64,000 nt of DNA from Staphylococcus pseudintermedius (GCF_001792775.2 NZ_MLGE02000005.1:118892-182891), one strand, 5' to 3'. Positions 19,386-32,603 are shown, numbered from the stretch's first letter. Numbers and translations: made by a program. Notes: generated by a model from the letters alone, not told the origin.

Positions 19386-21467
19386 TTATTCACCTTTGTT
19401 CTTTTTAATGATCTCTTCAGAAATTGATTTAGGTACTTCTGCATAGTGATCGAAGTACATAGTGTAAGTACCGCGACCTTGCGTGTTAGAACGTAATGAA
19501 GTTGCGTAACCGAACATTTCTGAAAGTGGTACATAAGCGTTAACAACTTGTGCGTTACCACGTGGTTCCATACCATCTACACGTCCACGACGAGCAGTAA
19601 CGTCACCCATGATGTCACCCATGTATTCTTCAGGCATTTCGATAGTGACTTTCATCATCGGTTCTAAGATAACTGGATCACATTTTTTAGCAGCTTCTTT
19701 AAGTGCTAAAGATGCAGCAATTTTGAAGGCCATTTCAGATGAATCGACATCATGGTATGAACCATCAAATAATTTAGCTTTAACATCGATTAATGGATAA
19801 CCAGCTAATACACCATTTTCCATTGCGTCTTTAAGACCTTGTTCAACTGATGGGATGTATTCACGAGGAACAACACCACCAACGATAGCGTTTTCGAATT
19901 CGAAACCTGCGCCTGTTTCATTTGGTGTGAATTCAATGTGAACGTCACCATATTGACCACGACCACCAGATTGACGAGAGAATTTACCTTGAACGGCTGC
20001 AGAAGATTTGAATGTTTCACGGTAAGATACCATTGGTGCACCCACGTTTGCTTCTACATTAAATTCTTTCTTCATACGGTCAACAATGATGTCAAGGTGA
20101 AGTTCACCCATACCACCAATGATAACTTGACCAGTTTCTTCATCTGTGTGCGCTTTGAAAGTAGGGTCTTCTTCTTGAAGTTTCACAAGCGCTTGAGTCA
20201 TTTTATCTTGGTCTGCTTTTGATTTAGGTTCAACTGATAAGTGAATAACTGGCTCTGGGAATTCCATTGACTCAAGGATGATGTCATTTTTCTCTCCACA
20301 AAGTGTATCACCTGTACCAGTGTCTTTAAGACCTACAGCTGCTGCGATATCACCAGAATATACAGTGCTGATTTCTTCACGTGAGTTGGCGTGCATTTGT
20401 AAAATACGACCTACACGTTCACGTTTACCTTTAGTTGAGTTTTTAACGTATGAACCTGAAGTTAAAGTACCAGAGTAAACACGGAAGAAAGTTAATTTAC
20501 CAACGTAAGGGTCAGTCATAACCTTAAATGCTAATGCAGCGAATTCTGCATCGTCGTCCGCTTTAGCGATAACTTCTTCATCAGGATCATCCGCACGATG
20601 ACCAACGATTGGTTTAACGTCTAAAGGTGATGGAAGGTAGTCAATTACTGCGTCTAACATTAATTGAACACCTTTGTTTTTGAATGCTGTACCACAAAGT
20701 ACTGGGTAGAACTCAACATCTGTTGTTGCTTGACGGATTGCGTCTTTAAGCTCATCAACAGTGATTTCTTGTTCTTCAAAGATTTTTTCCATTAAGCTTT
20801 CATTTGTTTCAGCAACAGCTTCAATCAATGCTTCACGTGCTTCTTCAGCGCGCTCACGATAGTCTTCAGGAATTTCAGTTTCTTCAATTTCAGTTCCTAA
20901 ATCGTTCGTGTATTTGAAACATTTCATTGTTACTAAGTCAATGATAGCTGAGAATTCATCTTCAGCACCGATTGGTAATTGAATTGGTGCAGCATTGGCT
21001 TGTAAACGGTCATGTAAAGTGCTTACAGCGTAATCGAAGTTAGCACCGATTTTGTCCATTTTGTTTACAAATACGATACGAGGTACACCGTAAGTTGTTG
21101 CTTGACGCCAAACTGTTTCAGTTTGAGGTTCTACACCTGATTGCGCGTCAAGAACTGTTACCGCACCATCAAGTACACGCAATGAACGTTCAACTTCTAC
21201 AGTGAAGTCTACGTGCCCAGGTGTGTCGATGATGTTTACACGGTGATTTTTCCATTCAGCAGTTGTAGCCGCTGAAGTGATCGTAATACCACGGTCTTGC
21301 TCTTGTTCCATCCAGTCCATTTGTGAAGCACCCTCATGTGTTTCACCAATTTTGTGGATACGTCCAGTGTAATAAAGAATACGTTCAGTCGTCGTCGTTT
21401 TACCAGCATCGATGTGCGCCATGATACCGATATTACGAGTGTTCTTTAAAGAAAAATCTCTTCCCAT
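19386..21467 (-). CDS. fusA: Elongation factor G
   Basis: 693 residues. Translocase GTPase, five domains. G1 AHIDAGKTT (17-25), RGITITSAA switch [14 protein letters not shown], and in domain IV the GGRGQYGDV loop are clear. Fusidic acid acts on this protein; I see no obvious deviation in the switch regions but did not align it fully. Str operon between rpsG and tuf, GAAGGAG upstream of the ATG. Confidence 0.99.
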   Translation of the reverse strand: MGRDFSLKNTRNIGIMAHIDAGKTTTTERILYYTGRIHKIGETHEGASQMDWMEQEQDRGITITSAATTAEWKNHRVNIIDTPGHVDFTVEVERSLRVLDGAVTVLDAQSGVEPQTETVWRQATTYGVPRIVFVNKMDKIGANFDYAVSTLHDRLQANAAPIQLPIGAEDEFSAIIDLVTMKCFKYTNDLGTEIEETEIPEDYRERAEEAREALIEAVAETNESLMEKIFEEQEITVDELKDAIRQATTDVEFYPVLCGTAFKNKGVQLMLDAVIDYLPSPLDVKPIVGHRADDPDEEVIAKADDDAEFAALAFKVMTDPYVGKLTFFRVYSGTLTSGSYVKNSTKGKRERVGRILQMHANSREEISTVYSGDIAAAVGLKDTGTGDTLCGEKNDIILESMEFPEPVIHLSVEPKSKADQDKMTQALVKLQEEDPTFKAHTDEETGQVIIGGMGELHLDIIVDRMKKEFNVEANVGAPMVSYRETFKSSAAVQGKFSRQSGGRGQYGDVHIEFTPNETGAGFEFENAIVGGVVPREYIPSVEQGLKDAMENGVLAGYPLIDVKAKLFDGSYHDVDSSEMAFKIAASLALKEAAKKCDPVILEPMMKVTIEMPEEYMGDIMGDVTARRGRVDGMEPRGNAQVVNAYVPLSEMFGYATSLRSNTQGRGTYTMYFDHYAEVPKSISEEIIKKNKGE

Positions 21468-21609
21468 GGGTATTCTTTCTCCTTCCAGAATATAGGATTA
21501 TATGATTAGATATAGCTTTACCCTAAGCATGTATAGAACTGTTCAATCAACGGCTAAAAAGCAGGTTGATGGCACTATACAGAAATTGCTCAGGGAATTC
21601 GCAAATATC

Positions 21610-22080
21610 TTACCAGCGGTAGTGAGCGAATGCTTTGTTCGCTTCAGCCATTTTGTGAGTGTCCTCACGTTTCTTAACTGCACCACCAGTGTTGTTAGCT
21701 GCGTCTAAGATTTCGTTAGCTAAACGCTCTTCCATAGTTTTTTCACCACGAAGACGCGCATAGTTTACTAACCAACGTAAACCTAAAGTAGTACGACGCT
21801 CTGGACGAACTTCTACAGGTACTTGGTAGTTTGAACCACCTACACGGCGAGCTTTAACTTCAAGTACTGGCATAATATTGTTGATTGCTTCATCGAAAAC
21901 TTCCATTGCATCACGACCAGAACGTTCTTGAACTAAGTCGAATGCTGAGTAAAGAATACGTTGAGCAGTTCCACGCTTACCATCTAACATAATCTTGTTG
22001 ATTAATTTTGTTACTAACTTAGAGTTGTGAATTGGATCTGGTAACACATCTCTTTTAGGTACTGATCCTTTACGAGGCAT
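21610..22080 (-). CDS. rpsG: 30S ribosomal protein S7
   Basis: 156 residues, starting [16 protein letters not shown]. Primary 16S rRNA 3'-domain binding protein, nucleating head assembly. The conserved [17 protein letters not shown] and [13 protein letters not shown] segments are intact. Second gene of the str operon, 80 bases behind rpsL and 142 before fusA. Confidence 0.99.
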   Translation of the reverse strand: MPRKGSVPKRDVLPDPIHNSKLVTKLINKIMLDGKRGTAQRILYSAFDLVQERSGRDAMEVFDEAINNIMPVLEVKARRVGGSNYQVPVEVRPERRTTLGLRWLVNYARLRGEKTMEERLANEILDAANNTGGAVKKREDTHKMAEANKAFAHYRW

Positions 22081-22160
22081 AATACAAGTCCTCCCTTCCT
22101 ATTATAGTATATTTGATTTCTTTCATCATGATTAAATGAGATTTTTACAATCTTTTAATC

Positions 22161-22574
22161 TTATTTTTTAGGTTTTTTAGTACCGTATAATGAACGGCTT
22201 TGCATACGACCGTCAACACCTGACGTATCTAATGCACCACGAACGATATGGTAACGCACACCAGGTAAGTCTTTTACACGTCCACCACGTACAAGTACAA
22301 CACTGTGTTCTTGTAAGTTGTGTCCGATACCAGGGATGTATGCGTTGATTTCGATGTTGTTTGATAAACGCACACGCGCATATTTACGTAACGCTGAGTT
22401 TGGTTTTTTAGGAGTCATTGTACCCACACGTGTACATACGCCACGTTTTTGTGGAGAATTCAATTTAGTGAATTGTTTCTTTTGACTGTTAAAACCTCTA
22501 TTTAAAGCTGGTGAATCAGATTTTTTAGTTTTGCTTTGTCTTGGTTTACGTACTAATTGGTTAATAGTAGGCAT
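22161..22574 (-). CDS. rpsL: 30S ribosomal protein S12
   Basis: 137 residues. Decoding-centre protein. The streptomycin-determining loops [13 protein letters not shown] and [13 protein letters not shown] carry the wild-type lysines, so the sequence shows no classical rpsL streptomycin resistance change. First gene of the str operon after rplGB; GAGGAGGAAAC before the ATG. Confidence 0.99.
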   Translation of the reverse strand: MPTINQLVRKPRQSKTKKSDSPALNRGFNSQKKQFTKLNSPQKRGVCTRVGTMTPKKPNSALRKYARVRLSNNIEINAYIPGIGHNLQEHSVVLVRGGRVKDLPGVRYHIVRGALDTSGVDGRMQSRSLYGTKKPKK

Positions 22575-22669
22575 TCAAGTTTCCTCCTCTCTTCATTTCT
22601 TAATCCCACACATCCAGGTGGTTCATTTTTGGGTTAAATAAAATTTAGTAAGCATCATACTTACTAATC

Positions 22670-22924
22670 TCACTTGAGCAAAGCAACGACTGTCGCCTTT
22701 ACATTTATACCAACATATTCTCCAAGTGCTTGTCGACTTGAGAAGAATTCGATAGGTATCATATTTTGATTGGCAAAGCTTAACACGCGCGCGAGCAAAT
22801 GCACATTCACATCTTCGCCGATAATCAGTTTGTTTACGCGTTGATTACGAAGCGCTTTTAACGTCTCCTTAAGACCAACCACGTAGGCTTGTTTGTCAAA
22901 GCGTGTGACTTTTTCATTAGACAT
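22670..22924 (-). CDS. rplGB: L7Ae-family ribosomal protein (YbxF-like)
   Basis: 84 residues of the L7Ae/L30e/S12e fold: [18 protein letters not shown] and a C-terminal hydrophobic strand [13 protein letters not shown]. YbxF of Bacillus binds kink-turn RNA and associates with the ribosome. The gene occupies its standard place between rpoC and rpsL, 177 bases behind rpoC and with GGAGGAT before its start. Confidence 0.93.
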   Translation of the reverse strand: MSNEKVTRFDKQAYVVGLKETLKALRNQRVNKLIIGEDVNVHLLARVLSFANQNMIPIEFFSSRQALGEYVGINVKATVVALLK

Positions 22925-23101
22925 TTACATATCCTCCAAAGTACTGCTTGCATCAACCTTTACTATATTATCATTTTAGCAAATCGTTCGTCAACAGTTA
23001 TTCGAAAATATTCTGTGATTTTGTTGAAGATTTTCACAGTCAGTTCGAACAAGAAGTCACCGATATTGATGACTTCTGTTCAACTCACTGGAAATGAAAA
23101 G

Positions 23102-26100
23102 TTATTCCACAGTCACTTGATTTTCAAGACCTGGCTGTGTCACTTCATCCTTTTCAATATCAACTTTACTGTAACGTTTCATACCTGTACCTGCAGGGAT
23201 TAGCTTACCGATAATAACGTTCTCTTTAAGACCGAGAAGATCATCACGTTTACCTTTAATCGCTGCGTCAGTTAAGACACGTGTTGTTTCTTGGAATGAT
23301 GCTGCAGATAAGAAGCTTTCTGTTTCAAGAGACGCTTTTGTAATACCAAGCAATACTGGTTTGGCAGTTGCTGGACGTTTACGCTCTTTAAACGCTTCAC
23401 GGTTTGCATCTGTGAAGTTGTGGATGTCAACAAGTGAACCTGGTAATAATTTCGTGTCACCAGCTTCAATGATACGCACTTTACGTAACATTTGACGTAC
23501 CATAACCTCAACGTGTTTGTCGTCGATTTCTACACCTTGCATACGGTAAACTTTTTGTACCTCTTTAAGTAAGTACTCTTCTGTTGCTGTTAAACCAGCG
23601 ATAGACAGGAAGTTTTTCGGCTCGATTGAACCTTCCGTTAAGACTTCACCACGTGCAACTGATTGACCGATTTCGACTTTCAGACGTGATGTTCCTGATG
23701 CAAGGTAAGAACGTGTTTCGTTAGCACCTTTAACAACGATTTCTTGTTGTCTGTCTTTACCTACTGTGATGTTATCAATGACACCTTCAATTTCAGTAAT
23801 CACTGCTTGACCTTTAGGGTTACGTGCTTCGAAAATCTCTTGGATACGAGGTAAACCTTGCGTGATATCGCTTCCGGCTACCCCACCTGTATGGAACGTA
23901 CGCATTGTTAACTGTGTACCTGGTTCACCGATTGATTGTGCAGCGATAGTTCCGACTGCTTCACCGACTTCTACTTTTTCACCAGTTGCTAAGTTTTTAC
24001 CGTAACATTTTTCACATACACCGTGACGTGTGTTACATGTAAATGCAGAGCGGATGTACATTTCTTCAATACCTGCATCCGTAATCTCTTTCGCAATTTC
24101 AGGTGTAATCAATTCATCCGGACGAATGATGATTTCGTCTGTCTCTGGATGACGTACTGTTTCTTTAGAATAACGACCTTCAATACGTTCGATAAATGGT
24201 TCGATCATTTCTGTACCTTCTTTGATATCTGAAACGAGTAAACCACGATCCGTACCACAGTCTTCTTCACGTACGATAACGTCTTGAGCAACGTCAACGA
24301 GACGACGTGTTAAGTAACCTGAGTCGGCAGTCTTAAGTGCTGTATCGGCAAGACCTTTACGCGCACCGTGAGTAGAGATAAAGTACTCTAACACCGTTAA
24401 ACCTTCACGGAATGATGATGTGATTGGAAGTTCGATAATTTTACCTGATGGCGCGGCCATTAAACCACGCATACCAGCAAGTTGCGTAAAGTTAGAGGCG
24501 TTACCACGGGCACCAGAGTCACTCATCATGAAGATTGGGTTCGTCTTATCAAGAGACTTCATCAATTTCGCTTGGATTCTATCTTTCGCATTTGTCCAAA
24601 TTTCAATAACCGCATTGTAACGTTCTTCTTCTGTTAATAAACCACGGTTAAATTGTTTTTGGACGCGTTCAACTAATTTCTCAGACTCGTCTAAAATCTC
24701 TTGTTTATCAGGTAATACCACGATGTCAGCTACACCAACTGTAATACCTGCTTTTGAAGAATATTTGAAACCTAAGTCTTTCATTAAGTCAAGCATCATA
24801 GACGTATCTGTAATGCTGAAGCGATTGAACACTTCTGCGATAATGTTTCCTAAGAATTTTTTGTTGAATGGTGGCACGAGTTCAGTGTTTTCAAAGTATT
24901 CAGCTAAGCCACCTTCTCCAAGTTCAGATGCATCAACGAAATATTTATCAGGTGTACTCTTTTCTAAGTTCGTCGCTGTTGGTTCGTTAATGTATGCAAA
25001 TGAATCTGGAATAATTTCGTTAAAGATCACTTTACCTACAGAAGTTGTTAAGATTTTGCGATTTTGCTCTTCGGTAAATGTTGGGTTGTTGAATGATGAC
25101 GCTTGAACACCGATACGCGTATGCAAGTGAACGTGCCCATTCGCATAAGCTTTAATCACTTCATTTGTATCATTGAACATCATACCCGTATTGACTGCAT
25201 CTTTACGCTCTAATGTTAAGTAATAGTTACCTAAAACCATGTCCTGAGACGGTGTCACAACTGGTTTACCATCTTTAGGGTTCAAGATGTTTTGAGCGGC
25301 AAGCATTAACATACGTGCTTCAGCTTGTGCTTCTTTTGATAAAGGTACGTGAACCGCCATTTGGTCACCATCAAAGTCGGCGTTATAAGCTGTAGTTACA
25401 AGTGGGTGTAATCGGATCGCACGGCCTTCAACTAAAGTCGGCTCGAACGCTTGGATACCCAATCTGTGTAATGTTGGTGCACGGTTAAGTAATACTGGGT
25501 GTTCGATAATCACATCTTCTAATACATCCCAAACTTCATCTTCTGTACGCTCAATTTTACTTTTCGCGTTTTTGATGTTTGTCGCAATTTCACGTTGTAC
25601 AAGTTCTTTCATGACAAACGGCTTGAACAATTCTAATGCCATTTCTTTTGGTAGACCACATTGATACATTTTCAAGTTTGGTCCTACCGCGATAACTGAA
25701 CGACCAGAATAGTCTACACGTTTACCAAGTAAGTTTTGACGGAAACGACCTTGTTTACCTTTCAACATGTGTGAAAGTGATTTAAGCGGACGGTTACCTG
25801 GACCTGTTACTGGACGACCACGACGACCGTTATCGATTAATGCGTCAACAGCTTCTTGTAACATACGTTTTTCGTTTTGTACGATGATGCCAGGCGCACC
25901 CAAATCTAATAAACGTTTTAAACGGTTGTTACGGTTGATGACACGACGATATAAATCATTTAAGTCACTTGTCGCAAAACGGCCACCATCAAGTTGTACC
26001 ATTGGACGGATCTCAGGTGGAATAATTGGTAGTACATCTAAAATCATCCACGCTGGGTTGTTGCCAGAGTTACGGAATGATTCCACAACTTCTAAACGTT

Positions 26101-26722
26101 TAATGGCACGTGTTAAACGTTGACCAGTCGCAGATTCTAACTCATCACGAAGCATTTTCAACTCTTCATCTAAGTTGATTTCTTCTAATAAGTCTTTAAT
26201 CCCTTCTGCACCCATTTTGGCAGTAAATTGACCAGGGAATTTGTCATAGTAATCACGGAATTCTGCTTCTGAAAGTAATGTTTTCTTCTCTAAACCTGTT
26301 GGGCCTGGATCAACCACAACGTATGAAGCAAAGTAAATCACTTCTTCTAATGCACGTGGTGACATGTCTAATAAGAGACCCATACGGCTTGGAATCCCTT
26401 TGAAGTACCAAATGTGAGACACAGGTGCTGCTAACTCAATGTGTCCCATACGTTCACGACGTACTTTTGATTTTGTAACTTCAACACCACAACGGTCACA
26501 AATCATACCTTTATAGCGTACACGTTTATATTTCCCACAACTACATTCCCAGTCTTTTGTTGGTCCGAAAATTCTTTCACAGAAAAGACCATCTTTTTCT
26601 GGTTTTAACGTACGGTAGTTAATTGTTTCTGGCTTTTTGACCTCACCATATGACCAAGAACGAATTTTTTCAGGTGAAGCGAGTCCTATTTTCATGTAAT
26701 GGAATTTATTTACATCAATCAA
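23102..26722 (-). CDS. rpoC: RNA polymerase beta' subunit
   Basis: 1206 residues. TTG start at 26722 preceded by GGAGGTAGGC, giving the usual [24 protein letters not shown]-terminal zinc site CSCGKYKR...CDRCGVEV, active-site [12 protein letters not shown] with the Mg-chelating aspartates, the second zinc site [14 protein letters not shown], and the bridge helix/trigger loop region ([19 protein letters not shown]). Full length. It is separated from rpoB by 234 bases with several RNA hairpins. Confidence 0.99.
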   Translation of the reverse strand: MIDVNKFHYMKIGLASPEKIRSWSYGEVKKPETINYRTLKPEKDGLFCERIFGPTKDWECSCGKYKRVRYKGMICDRCGVEVTKSKVRRERMGHIELAAPVSHIWYFKGIPSRMGLLLDMSPRALEEVIYFASYVVVDPGPTGLEKKTLLSEAEFRDYYDKFPGQFTAKMGAEGIKDLLEEINLDEELKMLRDELESATGQRLTRAIKRLEVVESFRNSGNNPAWMILDVLPIIPPEIRPMVQLDGGRFATSDLNDLYRRVINRNNRLKRLLDLGAPGIIVQNEKRMLQEAVDALIDNGRRGRPVTGPGNRPLKSLSHMLKGKQGRFRQNLLGKRVDYSGRSVIAVGPNLKMYQCGLPKEMALELFKPFVMKELVQREIATNIKNAKSKIERTEDEVWDVLEDVIIEHPVLLNRAPTLHRLGIQAFEPTLVEGRAIRLHPLVTTAYNADFDGDQMAVHVPLSKEAQAEARMLMLAAQNILNPKDGKPVVTPSQDMVLGNYYLTLERKDAVNTGMMFNDTNEVIKAYANGHVHLHTRIGVQASSFNNPTFTEEQNRKILTTSVGKVIFNEIIPDSFAYINEPTATNLEKSTPDKYFVDASELGEGGLAEYFENTELVPPFNKKFLGNIIAEVFNRFSITDTSMMLDLMKDLGFKYSSKAGITVGVADIVVLPDKQEILDESEKLVERVQKQFNRGLLTEEERYNAVIEIWTNAKDRIQAKLMKSLDKTNPIFMMSDSGARGNASNFTQLAGMRGLMAAPSGKIIELPITSSFREGLTVLEYFISTHGARKGLADTALKTADSGYLTRRLVDVAQDVIVREEDCGTDRGLLVSDIKEGTEMIEPFIERIEGRYSKETVRHPETDEIIIRPDELITPEIAKEITDAGIEEMYIRSAFTCNTRHGVCEKCYGKNLATGEKVEVGEAVGTIAAQSIGEPGTQLTMRTFHTGGVAGSDITQGLPRIQEIFEARNPKGQAVITEIEGVIDNITVGKDRQQEIVVKGANETRSYLASGTSRLKVEIGQSVARGEVLTEGSIEPKNFLSIAGLTATEEYLLKEVQKVYRMQGVEIDDKHVEVMVRQMLRKVRIIEAGDTKLLPGSLVDIHNFTDANREAFKERKRPATAKPVLLGITKASLETESFLSAASFQETTRVLTDAAIKGKRDDLLGLKENVIIGKLIPAGTGMKRYSKVDIEKDEVTQPGLENQVTVE

Positions 26723-26815
26723 GGAGCCTACCTCCTTTAGTTTAAATTAACTGTGCTAGTTGATTGATTTACAATTTATCTTAAAAATGTTGCAGTATCG
26801 GGCATGCATCGAAAC

Positions 26816-26928
26816 CCAACCCCTCTCGTTGGATTCCGAGCACATTGCCGAAACGATTAATCGCACATCACACTTGTTGCATTCAAAGTGTGATATTTGA
26901 ATACAAACGCAAGCTTCATCAAGCGTTT
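26816..26928 (-). other. Three hairpins in the rpoB-rpoC intergenic RNA
   Basis: On the minus-strand transcript, in order: AAACGC...GCGTTT (26928-26905, with an inner stem), ATCACACTT...AAGTGTGAT (26894-26867, 9 perfect pairs) and CCAAC...GTTGG with a 7-base loop (26832-26816). None has a T-tract, so they are not intrinsic terminators. Processing sites or structural elements that tune rpoC expression are possible. The rest of the 234-base gap holds no gene. Confidence 0.5.
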
Positions 26929-26956
26929 CTATTCCGCTTAATCTATCTACAATTCA

Positions 26957-29900
26957 TCATTGTTCGTTAAATTCTTTTTGTGATTCTGGAACACTTGACG
27001 GTTGCATGTTGACTTTGCGATCTGGAATATCATCATCGTCTAAGTCACGCATTTCAATTTCGTTATCTTGTTCGTCCATCACTTTAACGTCAAGACCTAA
27101 ACTTTGTAATTCTTTCATCAATACACGGAATGATTCTGGAACACTTGGTCTTGAGATGTTTTCACCTTTAACGATAGCTTCGTAAGTTTTCACACGGCCT
27201 ACTGTGTCGTCTGATTTGTATGTGAGAATTTCTTGTAATGTGTATGCCGCACCGTATGCTTCAAGTGCCCATACCTCCATCTCACCAAATCTTTGTCCAC
27301 CGAATTGTGCTTTACCACCAAGCGGTTGTTGTGTAACAAGTGAGTAAGGTCCTGTAGAACGTGCGTGAAGCTTGTCATCAACCATGTGTGCAAGTTTCAA
27401 CATGTACATCACACCTACAGAGATACGGTTGTCGAATGGTTCACCTGTACGTCCATCGTAAAGAACAGTTTTACCATCACGTGCCATACCTGCTTCTTCA
27501 ATTGTAGACCATACGTCATCATCGTTCGCACCATCGAATACTGGTGATGCAACATGGATTCCTAAGTTTTTAGCCGCCATACCTAAGTGAAGCTCTAAAA
27601 CTTGTCCGATGTTCATACGAGATGGTACACCGAGTGGGTTCAACATGATATCGATTGGACGACCGTCTGGTAAGTACGGCATGTCTTCTTCAGGAACAAT
27701 TTTAGAGATGACACCTTTGTTACCGTGACGACCACACATTTTGTCCCCTACATGAATTTTACGTTTTTGAACAATGTACACACGTACGAGCTGGTTGACA
27801 CCTGGTGAAAGTGAATCATCGCCTTCTTCACGATTGAACACTTTAACATCAAGTACAATACCGCCAGCGCCATGAGGTACACGTAATGATGTATCACGAA
27901 CTTCACGTGCTTTTTCACCAAAGATGGCATGTAATAAACGTTCTTCAGCAGTTAATTCCGTTACACCTTTAGGCGTTACTTTACCTACTAAAATGTCGCC
28001 GTCTTTAACTTCTGCACCAACGTAAACGATACCTCGATCATCTAAGTTTTTCAGTGCATTTTCAGATACGTTTGGAATATCACGCGTAATTTCTTCAGGT
28101 CCAAGTTTAGTGTCACGTGCTTCAGATTCATACTCTTCAATATGAATAGACGTATACACATCGTCTTTAACTAAACGTTCGCTCATGATAACGGCATCCT
28201 CGTAGTTGTAACCGTCCCAAGTCATGAAACCAACGACAACGTTACGACCTAATGCCATTTCACCAAGTTCCATTGAAGGACCATCAGCAAGGATTTCACC
28301 TTTTTCTACAATGTCACCTTTTGCAATGATTGGACGTTGGTTATAACATGTACCAGAGTTTGAACGTTTGAATTTCGCTAATGGATAACGATCTAACGTA
28401 CCATCGACTTCTTGACCGTTTTCTTCAACTAAACGACGTACTAAAATTTCGCTTGATTGCACATGTTCAACACGACCGCGATATTTAGAAATCACAGCAG
28501 CGCCTGAGTCACGTGCAGCAACGTGTTCCATACCTGTTCCTACAAATGGAGATTCAGGGTTTAACAATGGTACCGCTTGACGTTGCATGTTCGCACCCAT
28601 TAACGCACGGTTAGAGTCATCGTTTTCTAAGAATGGGATACACGCTGTCGCAGCAGATACAACTTGCTTCGGTGATACGTCCATGTAGTCCATTTTTTCT
28701 TTAGCCATTGTTGTGTTGTTACCACGGAAGCGACACACAATTTCATCATCAATAAAGCGACCGTTTTCATCAAGACGTGAGTTCGCTTGTGCGACAACGT
28801 AACTGTCTTCTTCATCAGCAGTTAAGTAGTCGATTTGGTCAGTGATCGTGTTTGTTTCGATATCGACTTTACGATATGGTGTTTCGATAAAGCCAAATTC
28901 GTTCACACGTGCATAACTTGATAACGAGTTGATTAAACCAATGTTTGGACCCTCAGGTGTTTCGATTGGACACATACGACCATAGTGAGAGTAGTGGACG
29001 TCACGTACTTCCATTTGTGCACGTTCACGCGTCAAACCACCAGGTCCTAATGCTGATAGACGACGTTTGTGTGTCAACTCAGCAAGTGGGTTCGCTTGGT
29101 CCATGAATTGAGATAATTGAGAGCTACCAAAGAACTCTTTAATTGACGCAATTACTGGGCGAATATTAATTAATTGTTGCGGTGTGATAGAATCTGTATC
29201 TTGGATTGACATTCTTTCACGTACCACACGTTCCATTCTTGATAAACCGATACGGAATTGGTTTTGTAACAACTCACCTACTGAACGTAGACGACGGTTA
29301 CCAAGGTGGTCGATATCGTCTGTGTAACCAATACCATGTAATAAGTTGAAGAAGTATGACATAGATGCCACAATATCAGCCGGTGTAATACATTTCACTT
29401 CTGAATCTGGGAATGCATTACCGATAACTGTTGTTGTACGTTCTTCATCATCATTTGGTACATAAACTTTAATAGACTGAATTTCTACAGGCTCATCAAT
29501 GATACTATTTGGAAGCTCATAGACTTGTGCATTCGCGTTTGTTTCAAGAACGTCCATAATTTCATCTAATTTACGACGATCTAAAACAGTGCCCTCTTCG
29601 GCAACAATTTCACCTGTTTCTGTATTAACGATAGGTTCAGCTAATTTTTGATTGAATAGGCGGTGTTTTAAATGTAATTTTTTGTTTGCTTTATAACGTC
29701 CAACGCTTGCTAAATCATAACGTTTAGGGTCAAAGAAACGTGAATATAATAAGCTTTTTGCGTTTTCTACAGTTGGTGGTTCACCCGGACGTAAACGTTC
29801 ATAAATTTCAAGTAACGCTTGTTCTGTATTTTCTGTGCTATCTTTTTCTAATGTATTACGTAAATATTCGTTATCCCCAATTAATTCAATGATTTCTTGG

Positions 29901-30511
29901 TCTGTTGAATAACCTAACGCACGTAATAATACTGTTAATGGTAACTTTCTCGTTCTGTCGATACGCACATAAACGACATCTTTTGCATCTGTTTCGTATT
30001 CCAACCAAGCACCACGGTTAGGAATCACTGTCGCATCATAATTCACGCGTCCATTTTTATCTAACTTTTCATTGAAGTATACAGATGGTGAACGAACTAA
30101 TTGTGATACGATAACACGTTCTGCCCCGTTAATCACAAAAGTACCCGTTTCTGTCATCAATGGGAAATCACCCATAAATACTTCTTGATCTTTCACTTCG
30201 CCTGTTTCTTTAATGATTAAACGAACTTTCACACGTAATGGCGCCGCATAAGTAGCATCACGGTTTTTTGATTCTTCTAAATCATACTTCGGTTCACCTA
30301 ATCTATAATCAACAAATTCTAATGAAAGATTACCCGTGAAGTCTTCAATAGGAGAAATATCACGGAACATTTCTAATAAACCTTCTTTTAAGAACCAATC
30401 ATACGATTTCGTTTGAATTTCAATTAAGTTTGGTAACTCTAAAACTTCCGAAATTCTTGCGTAGTTTCTACGTTTACGATGTCTTCCATATTGGACAAAT
30501 TGACCTGCCAA
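26957..30511 (-). CDS. rpoB: RNA polymerase beta subunit
   Basis: 1184 residues. TTG start at 30511 behind GAGGGGTG. The rifampicin region reads [20 protein letters not shown] followed by [11 protein letters not shown], i.e. wild type with no classical resistance substitution. Also visible are [15 protein letters not shown] (active-site lysines) and the C-terminal clamp segment [24 protein letters not shown]. First of the rpoB-rpoC pair, 212 bases behind the methyltransferase gene. Confidence 0.99.
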   Translation of the reverse strand: MAGQFVQYGRHRKRRNYARISEVLELPNLIEIQTKSYDWFLKEGLLEMFRDISPIEDFTGNLSLEFVDYRLGEPKYDLEESKNRDATYAAPLRVKVRLIIKETGEVKDQEVFMGDFPLMTETGTFVINGAERVIVSQLVRSPSVYFNEKLDKNGRVNYDATVIPNRGAWLEYETDAKDVVYVRIDRTRKLPLTVLLRALGYSTDQEIIELIGDNEYLRNTLEKDSTENTEQALLEIYERLRPGEPPTVENAKSLLYSRFFDPKRYDLASVGRYKANKKLHLKHRLFNQKLAEPIVNTETGEIVAEEGTVLDRRKLDEIMDVLETNANAQVYELPNSIIDEPVEIQSIKVYVPNDDEERTTTVIGNAFPDSEVKCITPADIVASMSYFFNLLHGIGYTDDIDHLGNRRLRSVGELLQNQFRIGLSRMERVVRERMSIQDTDSITPQQLINIRPVIASIKEFFGSSQLSQFMDQANPLAELTHKRRLSALGPGGLTRERAQMEVRDVHYSHYGRMCPIETPEGPNIGLINSLSSYARVNEFGFIETPYRKVDIETNTITDQIDYLTADEEDSYVVAQANSRLDENGRFIDDEIVCRFRGNNTTMAKEKMDYMDVSPKQVVSAATACIPFLENDDSNRALMGANMQRQAVPLLNPESPFVGTGMEHVAARDSGAAVISKYRGRVEHVQSSEILVRRLVEENGQEVDGTLDRYPLAKFKRSNSGTCYNQRPIIAKGDIVEKGEILADGPSMELGEMALGRNVVVGFMTWDGYNYEDAVIMSERLVKDDVYTSIHIEEYESEARDTKLGPEEITRDIPNVSENALKNLDDRGIVYVGAEVKDGDILVGKVTPKGVTELTAEERLLHAIFGEKAREVRDTSLRVPHGAGGIVLDVKVFNREEGDDSLSPGVNQLVRVYIVQKRKIHVGDKMCGRHGNKGVISKIVPEEDMPYLPDGRPIDIMLNPLGVPSRMNIGQVLELHLGMAAKNLGIHVASPVFDGANDDDVWSTIEEAGMARDGKTVLYDGRTGEPFDNRISVGVMYMLKLAHMVDDKLHARSTGPYSLVTQQPLGGKAQFGGQRFGEMEVWALEAYGAAYTLQEILTYKSDDTVGRVKTYEAIVKGENISRPSVPESFRVLMKELQSLGLDVKVMDEQDNEIEMRDLDDDDIPDRKVNMQPSSVPESQKEFNEQ

Positions 30512-30723
30512 ACAGATTCACCCCTCAAAAATTGTGCGAACACTTTTCAGCCCTCATCATGTAACAAGACAAAAAGAAAACGGTAGCACATAAAACGATG
30601 ACACCATTTTCTATTCTATAAGTCTTATTTTGAAATGTTACAATGAAACTTTAACCGTAAAAGTACACACTTATTGAACATAATTATTTCATCTTACGAC
30701 TATACCATAAACAAGCATTAAAA

Positions 30724-31332
30724 TCAAGATTTAACGCTTTTTAAAATATGATAGCCCTTACTATTTTTAATTGATTCGACATTGCCAAAAACAACTTCCA
30801 TTTTTTTCTTCGCGGATGGCATGCCTTGTTTCTTTTGAATCACGACGTACAATTCACCATTTGCTTCAAGAACACGATGCGCATCAACGAAAATTTGATG
30901 GACCACTTTCTTCCCTGCACGAATAGGCGGGTTTGTGACAACATAATGCTGTGTCTCGTTAGCAACCTGTGATAAGCCATCACTTTCTTGGATTGTCACA
31001 TTCGATAGTTGGTTGCGCTGTGCATTTTTCTCTGCCAAACCTAATGCACGATGATTGACGTCTAACATGGTAATATGATCGTGTGGCGCGACTTTAGCGA
31101 GCATTAATCCGATAGGTCCATAACCACACCCTACATCCACTATCGTCTTCTTTTGACCTGGAGGATGTGCATTCAAAAATGTATGAACGAGCAGATCAGA
31201 GCCAAAGTCGACTTGATCTCGAGAAAAAACGCCTGCATCTGTAGTGAGATGGAGTTGATGTTGTTGATATGCGTATGTAATTTCTTTTTCGTCTGTTGCT
31301 GCATCGGGATGTGCATCATAGTAATGACTCAT
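30724..31332 (-). CDS. Class I SAM-dependent methyltransferase (RsmC-like)
   Basis: 202 residues. SAM-binding motif I VDVGCGYGPIGLMLA near residue 80, an acidic motif II MLDVN, and the catalytic NPP motif in YVVTNPPIRAGKK, typical of N2-guanine rRNA methyltransferases (RsmC/RlmG family). The protein is about the size of the C-terminal catalytic half of RsmC, as in other Firmicutes (ybxB position). It lies between rplL and rpoB, as in Bacillus and other staphylococci. Target base unproven. Confidence 0.85.
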   Translation of the reverse strand: MSHYYDAHPDAATDEKEITYAYQQHQLHLTTDAGVFSRDQVDFGSDLLVHTFLNAHPPGQKKTIVDVGCGYGPIGLMLAKVAPHDHITMLDVNHRALGLAEKNAQRNQLSNVTIQESDGLSQVANETQHYVVTNPPIRAGKKVVHQIFVDAHRVLEANGELYVVIQKKQGMPSAKKKMEVVFGNVESIKNSKGYHILKSVKS

Positions 31333-31363
31333 AGGCGTTGCACCTCTTTATTGTTTAATATTC

Positions 31364-31395
31364 AAAAACCCGCTATTACGTAATAGCGGGTTTTT
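31364..31395. terminator. Terminator after rplL
   Basis: A perfect palindrome, AAAAACCCGCTATTA and TAATAGCGGGTTTTT, 15 bases past the rplL stop. It separates rplJ-rplL from the methyltransferase and rpoBC on the minus strand; being symmetric it would work either way. In related genomes some read-through into rpoBC is normal. Confidence 0.75.
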
Positions 31396-31409
31396 CACTT
31401 ATCAATGAA

Positions 31410-31775
31410 TTATTTTAATTCTACTGAAGCGCCAACTTCTTCTAATTGAGCTTTAAGTTTTTCAGCTTCTTCTTTAGGCATAGCTTCTTTGATGATGCTT
31501 GGAGCACCGTCAACTAATTCTTTAGCGTCTTTTAAGCCTAAACCAGTTGCTTCTTTAACTGCTTTAACAACTTTGATTTTTGATGATCCAGCTGAAGTTA
31601 ATTCAACGTCGAATTCAGTTTTTTCTGCTGCTGCGTCTCCGCCTGCTGCACCTGCTACTGCAACTGGTGCTGCTGCAGTTACACCAAATTCTTCTTCAAT
31701 TGCTTTTACTAAGTCGTTTAATTCTAAAACTGACATTTCTTTAATTGCTTCAATGATTTGCTCTTGATTAGCCAT
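31410..31775 (-). CDS. rplL: 50S ribosomal protein L7/L12
   Basis: 121 residues: N-terminal dimerisation helix pair ([22 protein letters not shown]), an alanine/glycine-rich hinge around residues 38-50, and the C-terminal domain with [20 protein letters not shown] that recruits translation factors. Stalk protein bound to L10, whose gene precedes it by 40 bases. Confidence 0.99.
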   Translation of the reverse strand: MANQEQIIEAIKEMSVLELNDLVKAIEEEFGVTAAAPVAVAGAAGGDAAAEKTEFDVELTSAGSSKIKVVKAVKEATGLGLKDAKELVDGAPSIIKEAMPKEEAEKLKAQLEEVGASVELK

Positions 31776-31815
31776 GTTTATTTTCCTCCAATTGATTAAT
31801 TTTTTAATTGATTAA

Positions 31816-32316
31816 TTATTCTGCGTTCTCTTCTTTGCTTTCTCCAACAGCTTTAACCGCATAAGCGAAGTTGCGCATTGGTGCTTGTAATACAGAAAGA
31901 AGCATAGATACAAGACCTTCGTGTGATGGTAATGAACCAACAGTTTTCACTTCGTCAGCAGTGATGACACTACCTTCCATGATACCTGATTTGATTTCTA
32001 AAGCTTCGTGTTCTTTAGCGAATCCAGCGATAACTTTAGCTGGTGCAACCACATCTTCAGTTGTGAATGCGACTGCTGTAGGACCAGTTAAGAACTCGTC
32101 TAAGCCTTCAATACCAGCTTTTTCAGCTGCACGACGTAACATTGTGTTTTTGTACACTTTGTACTGAACATTTGCTTCACGTAATTGCTTACGTAATTCT
32201 GTTACTTCTGCTACTGTTAAACCACGGTAGTCAACAACTACTGTAGAAACAGAACCTTTAAGTTGATCAGCAATCACATCAACTTGTTGTTTTTTCGCTT
32301 CAATGATTCCAGACAT
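31816..32316 (-). CDS. rplJ: 50S ribosomal protein L10
   Basis: 166 residues. N-terminal rRNA-binding domain ([24 protein letters not shown]) and C-terminal helix that docks L7/L12 dimers. The transcript in front carries the autoregulatory L10 leader and a transcription attenuator. Good GGAGGTG site before the start. Confidence 0.99.
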   Translation of the reverse strand: MSGIIEAKKQQVDVIADQLKGSVSTVVVDYRGLTVAEVTELRKQLREANVQYKVYKNTMLRRAAEKAGIEGLDEFLTGPTAVAFTTEDVVAPAKVIAGFAKEHEALEIKSGIMEGSVITADEVKTVGSLPSHEGLVSMLLSVLQAPMRNFAYAVKAVGESKEENAE

Positions 32317-32381
32317 TTTGACACCTCCATAGATAAGTTTTGGGTGCTTTTATAATTAAGTGGACACTTAAATTAAAAAAA

Positions 32382-32485
32382 CACTTTTTACCCACGGCAA
32401 AAAGTGCTTGAATGCGTTAACGTTCAAGTCCATTTTAGCCTCGGTAGGATGTTGTTTTAAGTTCTTTATGAACTCCTACTGTCTT
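32382..32485 (-). promoter_or_regulatory. L10 leader with attenuator hairpin
   Basis: The leader core, read on the minus strand from 32485 to 32439, pairs TAGGA with TCCTA around an inner GTTC/GAAC stem and ends CCGAGG, as in the L10-L12 binding leader of Firmicutes. Downstream CACTTTTT/AAAAAGTG (32406-32382) followed by seven T's is an intrinsic terminator. Binding of excess L10-L12 complex would favour termination before rplJ. Confidence 0.8.
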
Positions 32486-32603
32486 AGGTAAAATATTCAA
32501 CAGAATTTAATATAAAGGTTTTCGCGTCATTCGTCAACCTTTTTTATATTTTATGATGCACTTAATGATTAAACTAAGTGTCAATCATTAAGTGCGCATT
32601 GAA

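Noticed and set aside
22161..22574. Possible streptomycin-resistance change in rpsL
   Set aside because: The lysines in TPKKPNS and GGRVKDLPG are wild type.
26957..30511. Possible rifampicin-resistance change in rpoB
   Set aside because: The resistance-determining segment reads as wild type by inspection.
31489..32167. Plus-strand frames of 90-98 codons across rplL and rplJ
   Set aside because: They are antisense shadows of highly expressed ribosomal protein genes and have low-complexity composition from the alanine-rich proteins.
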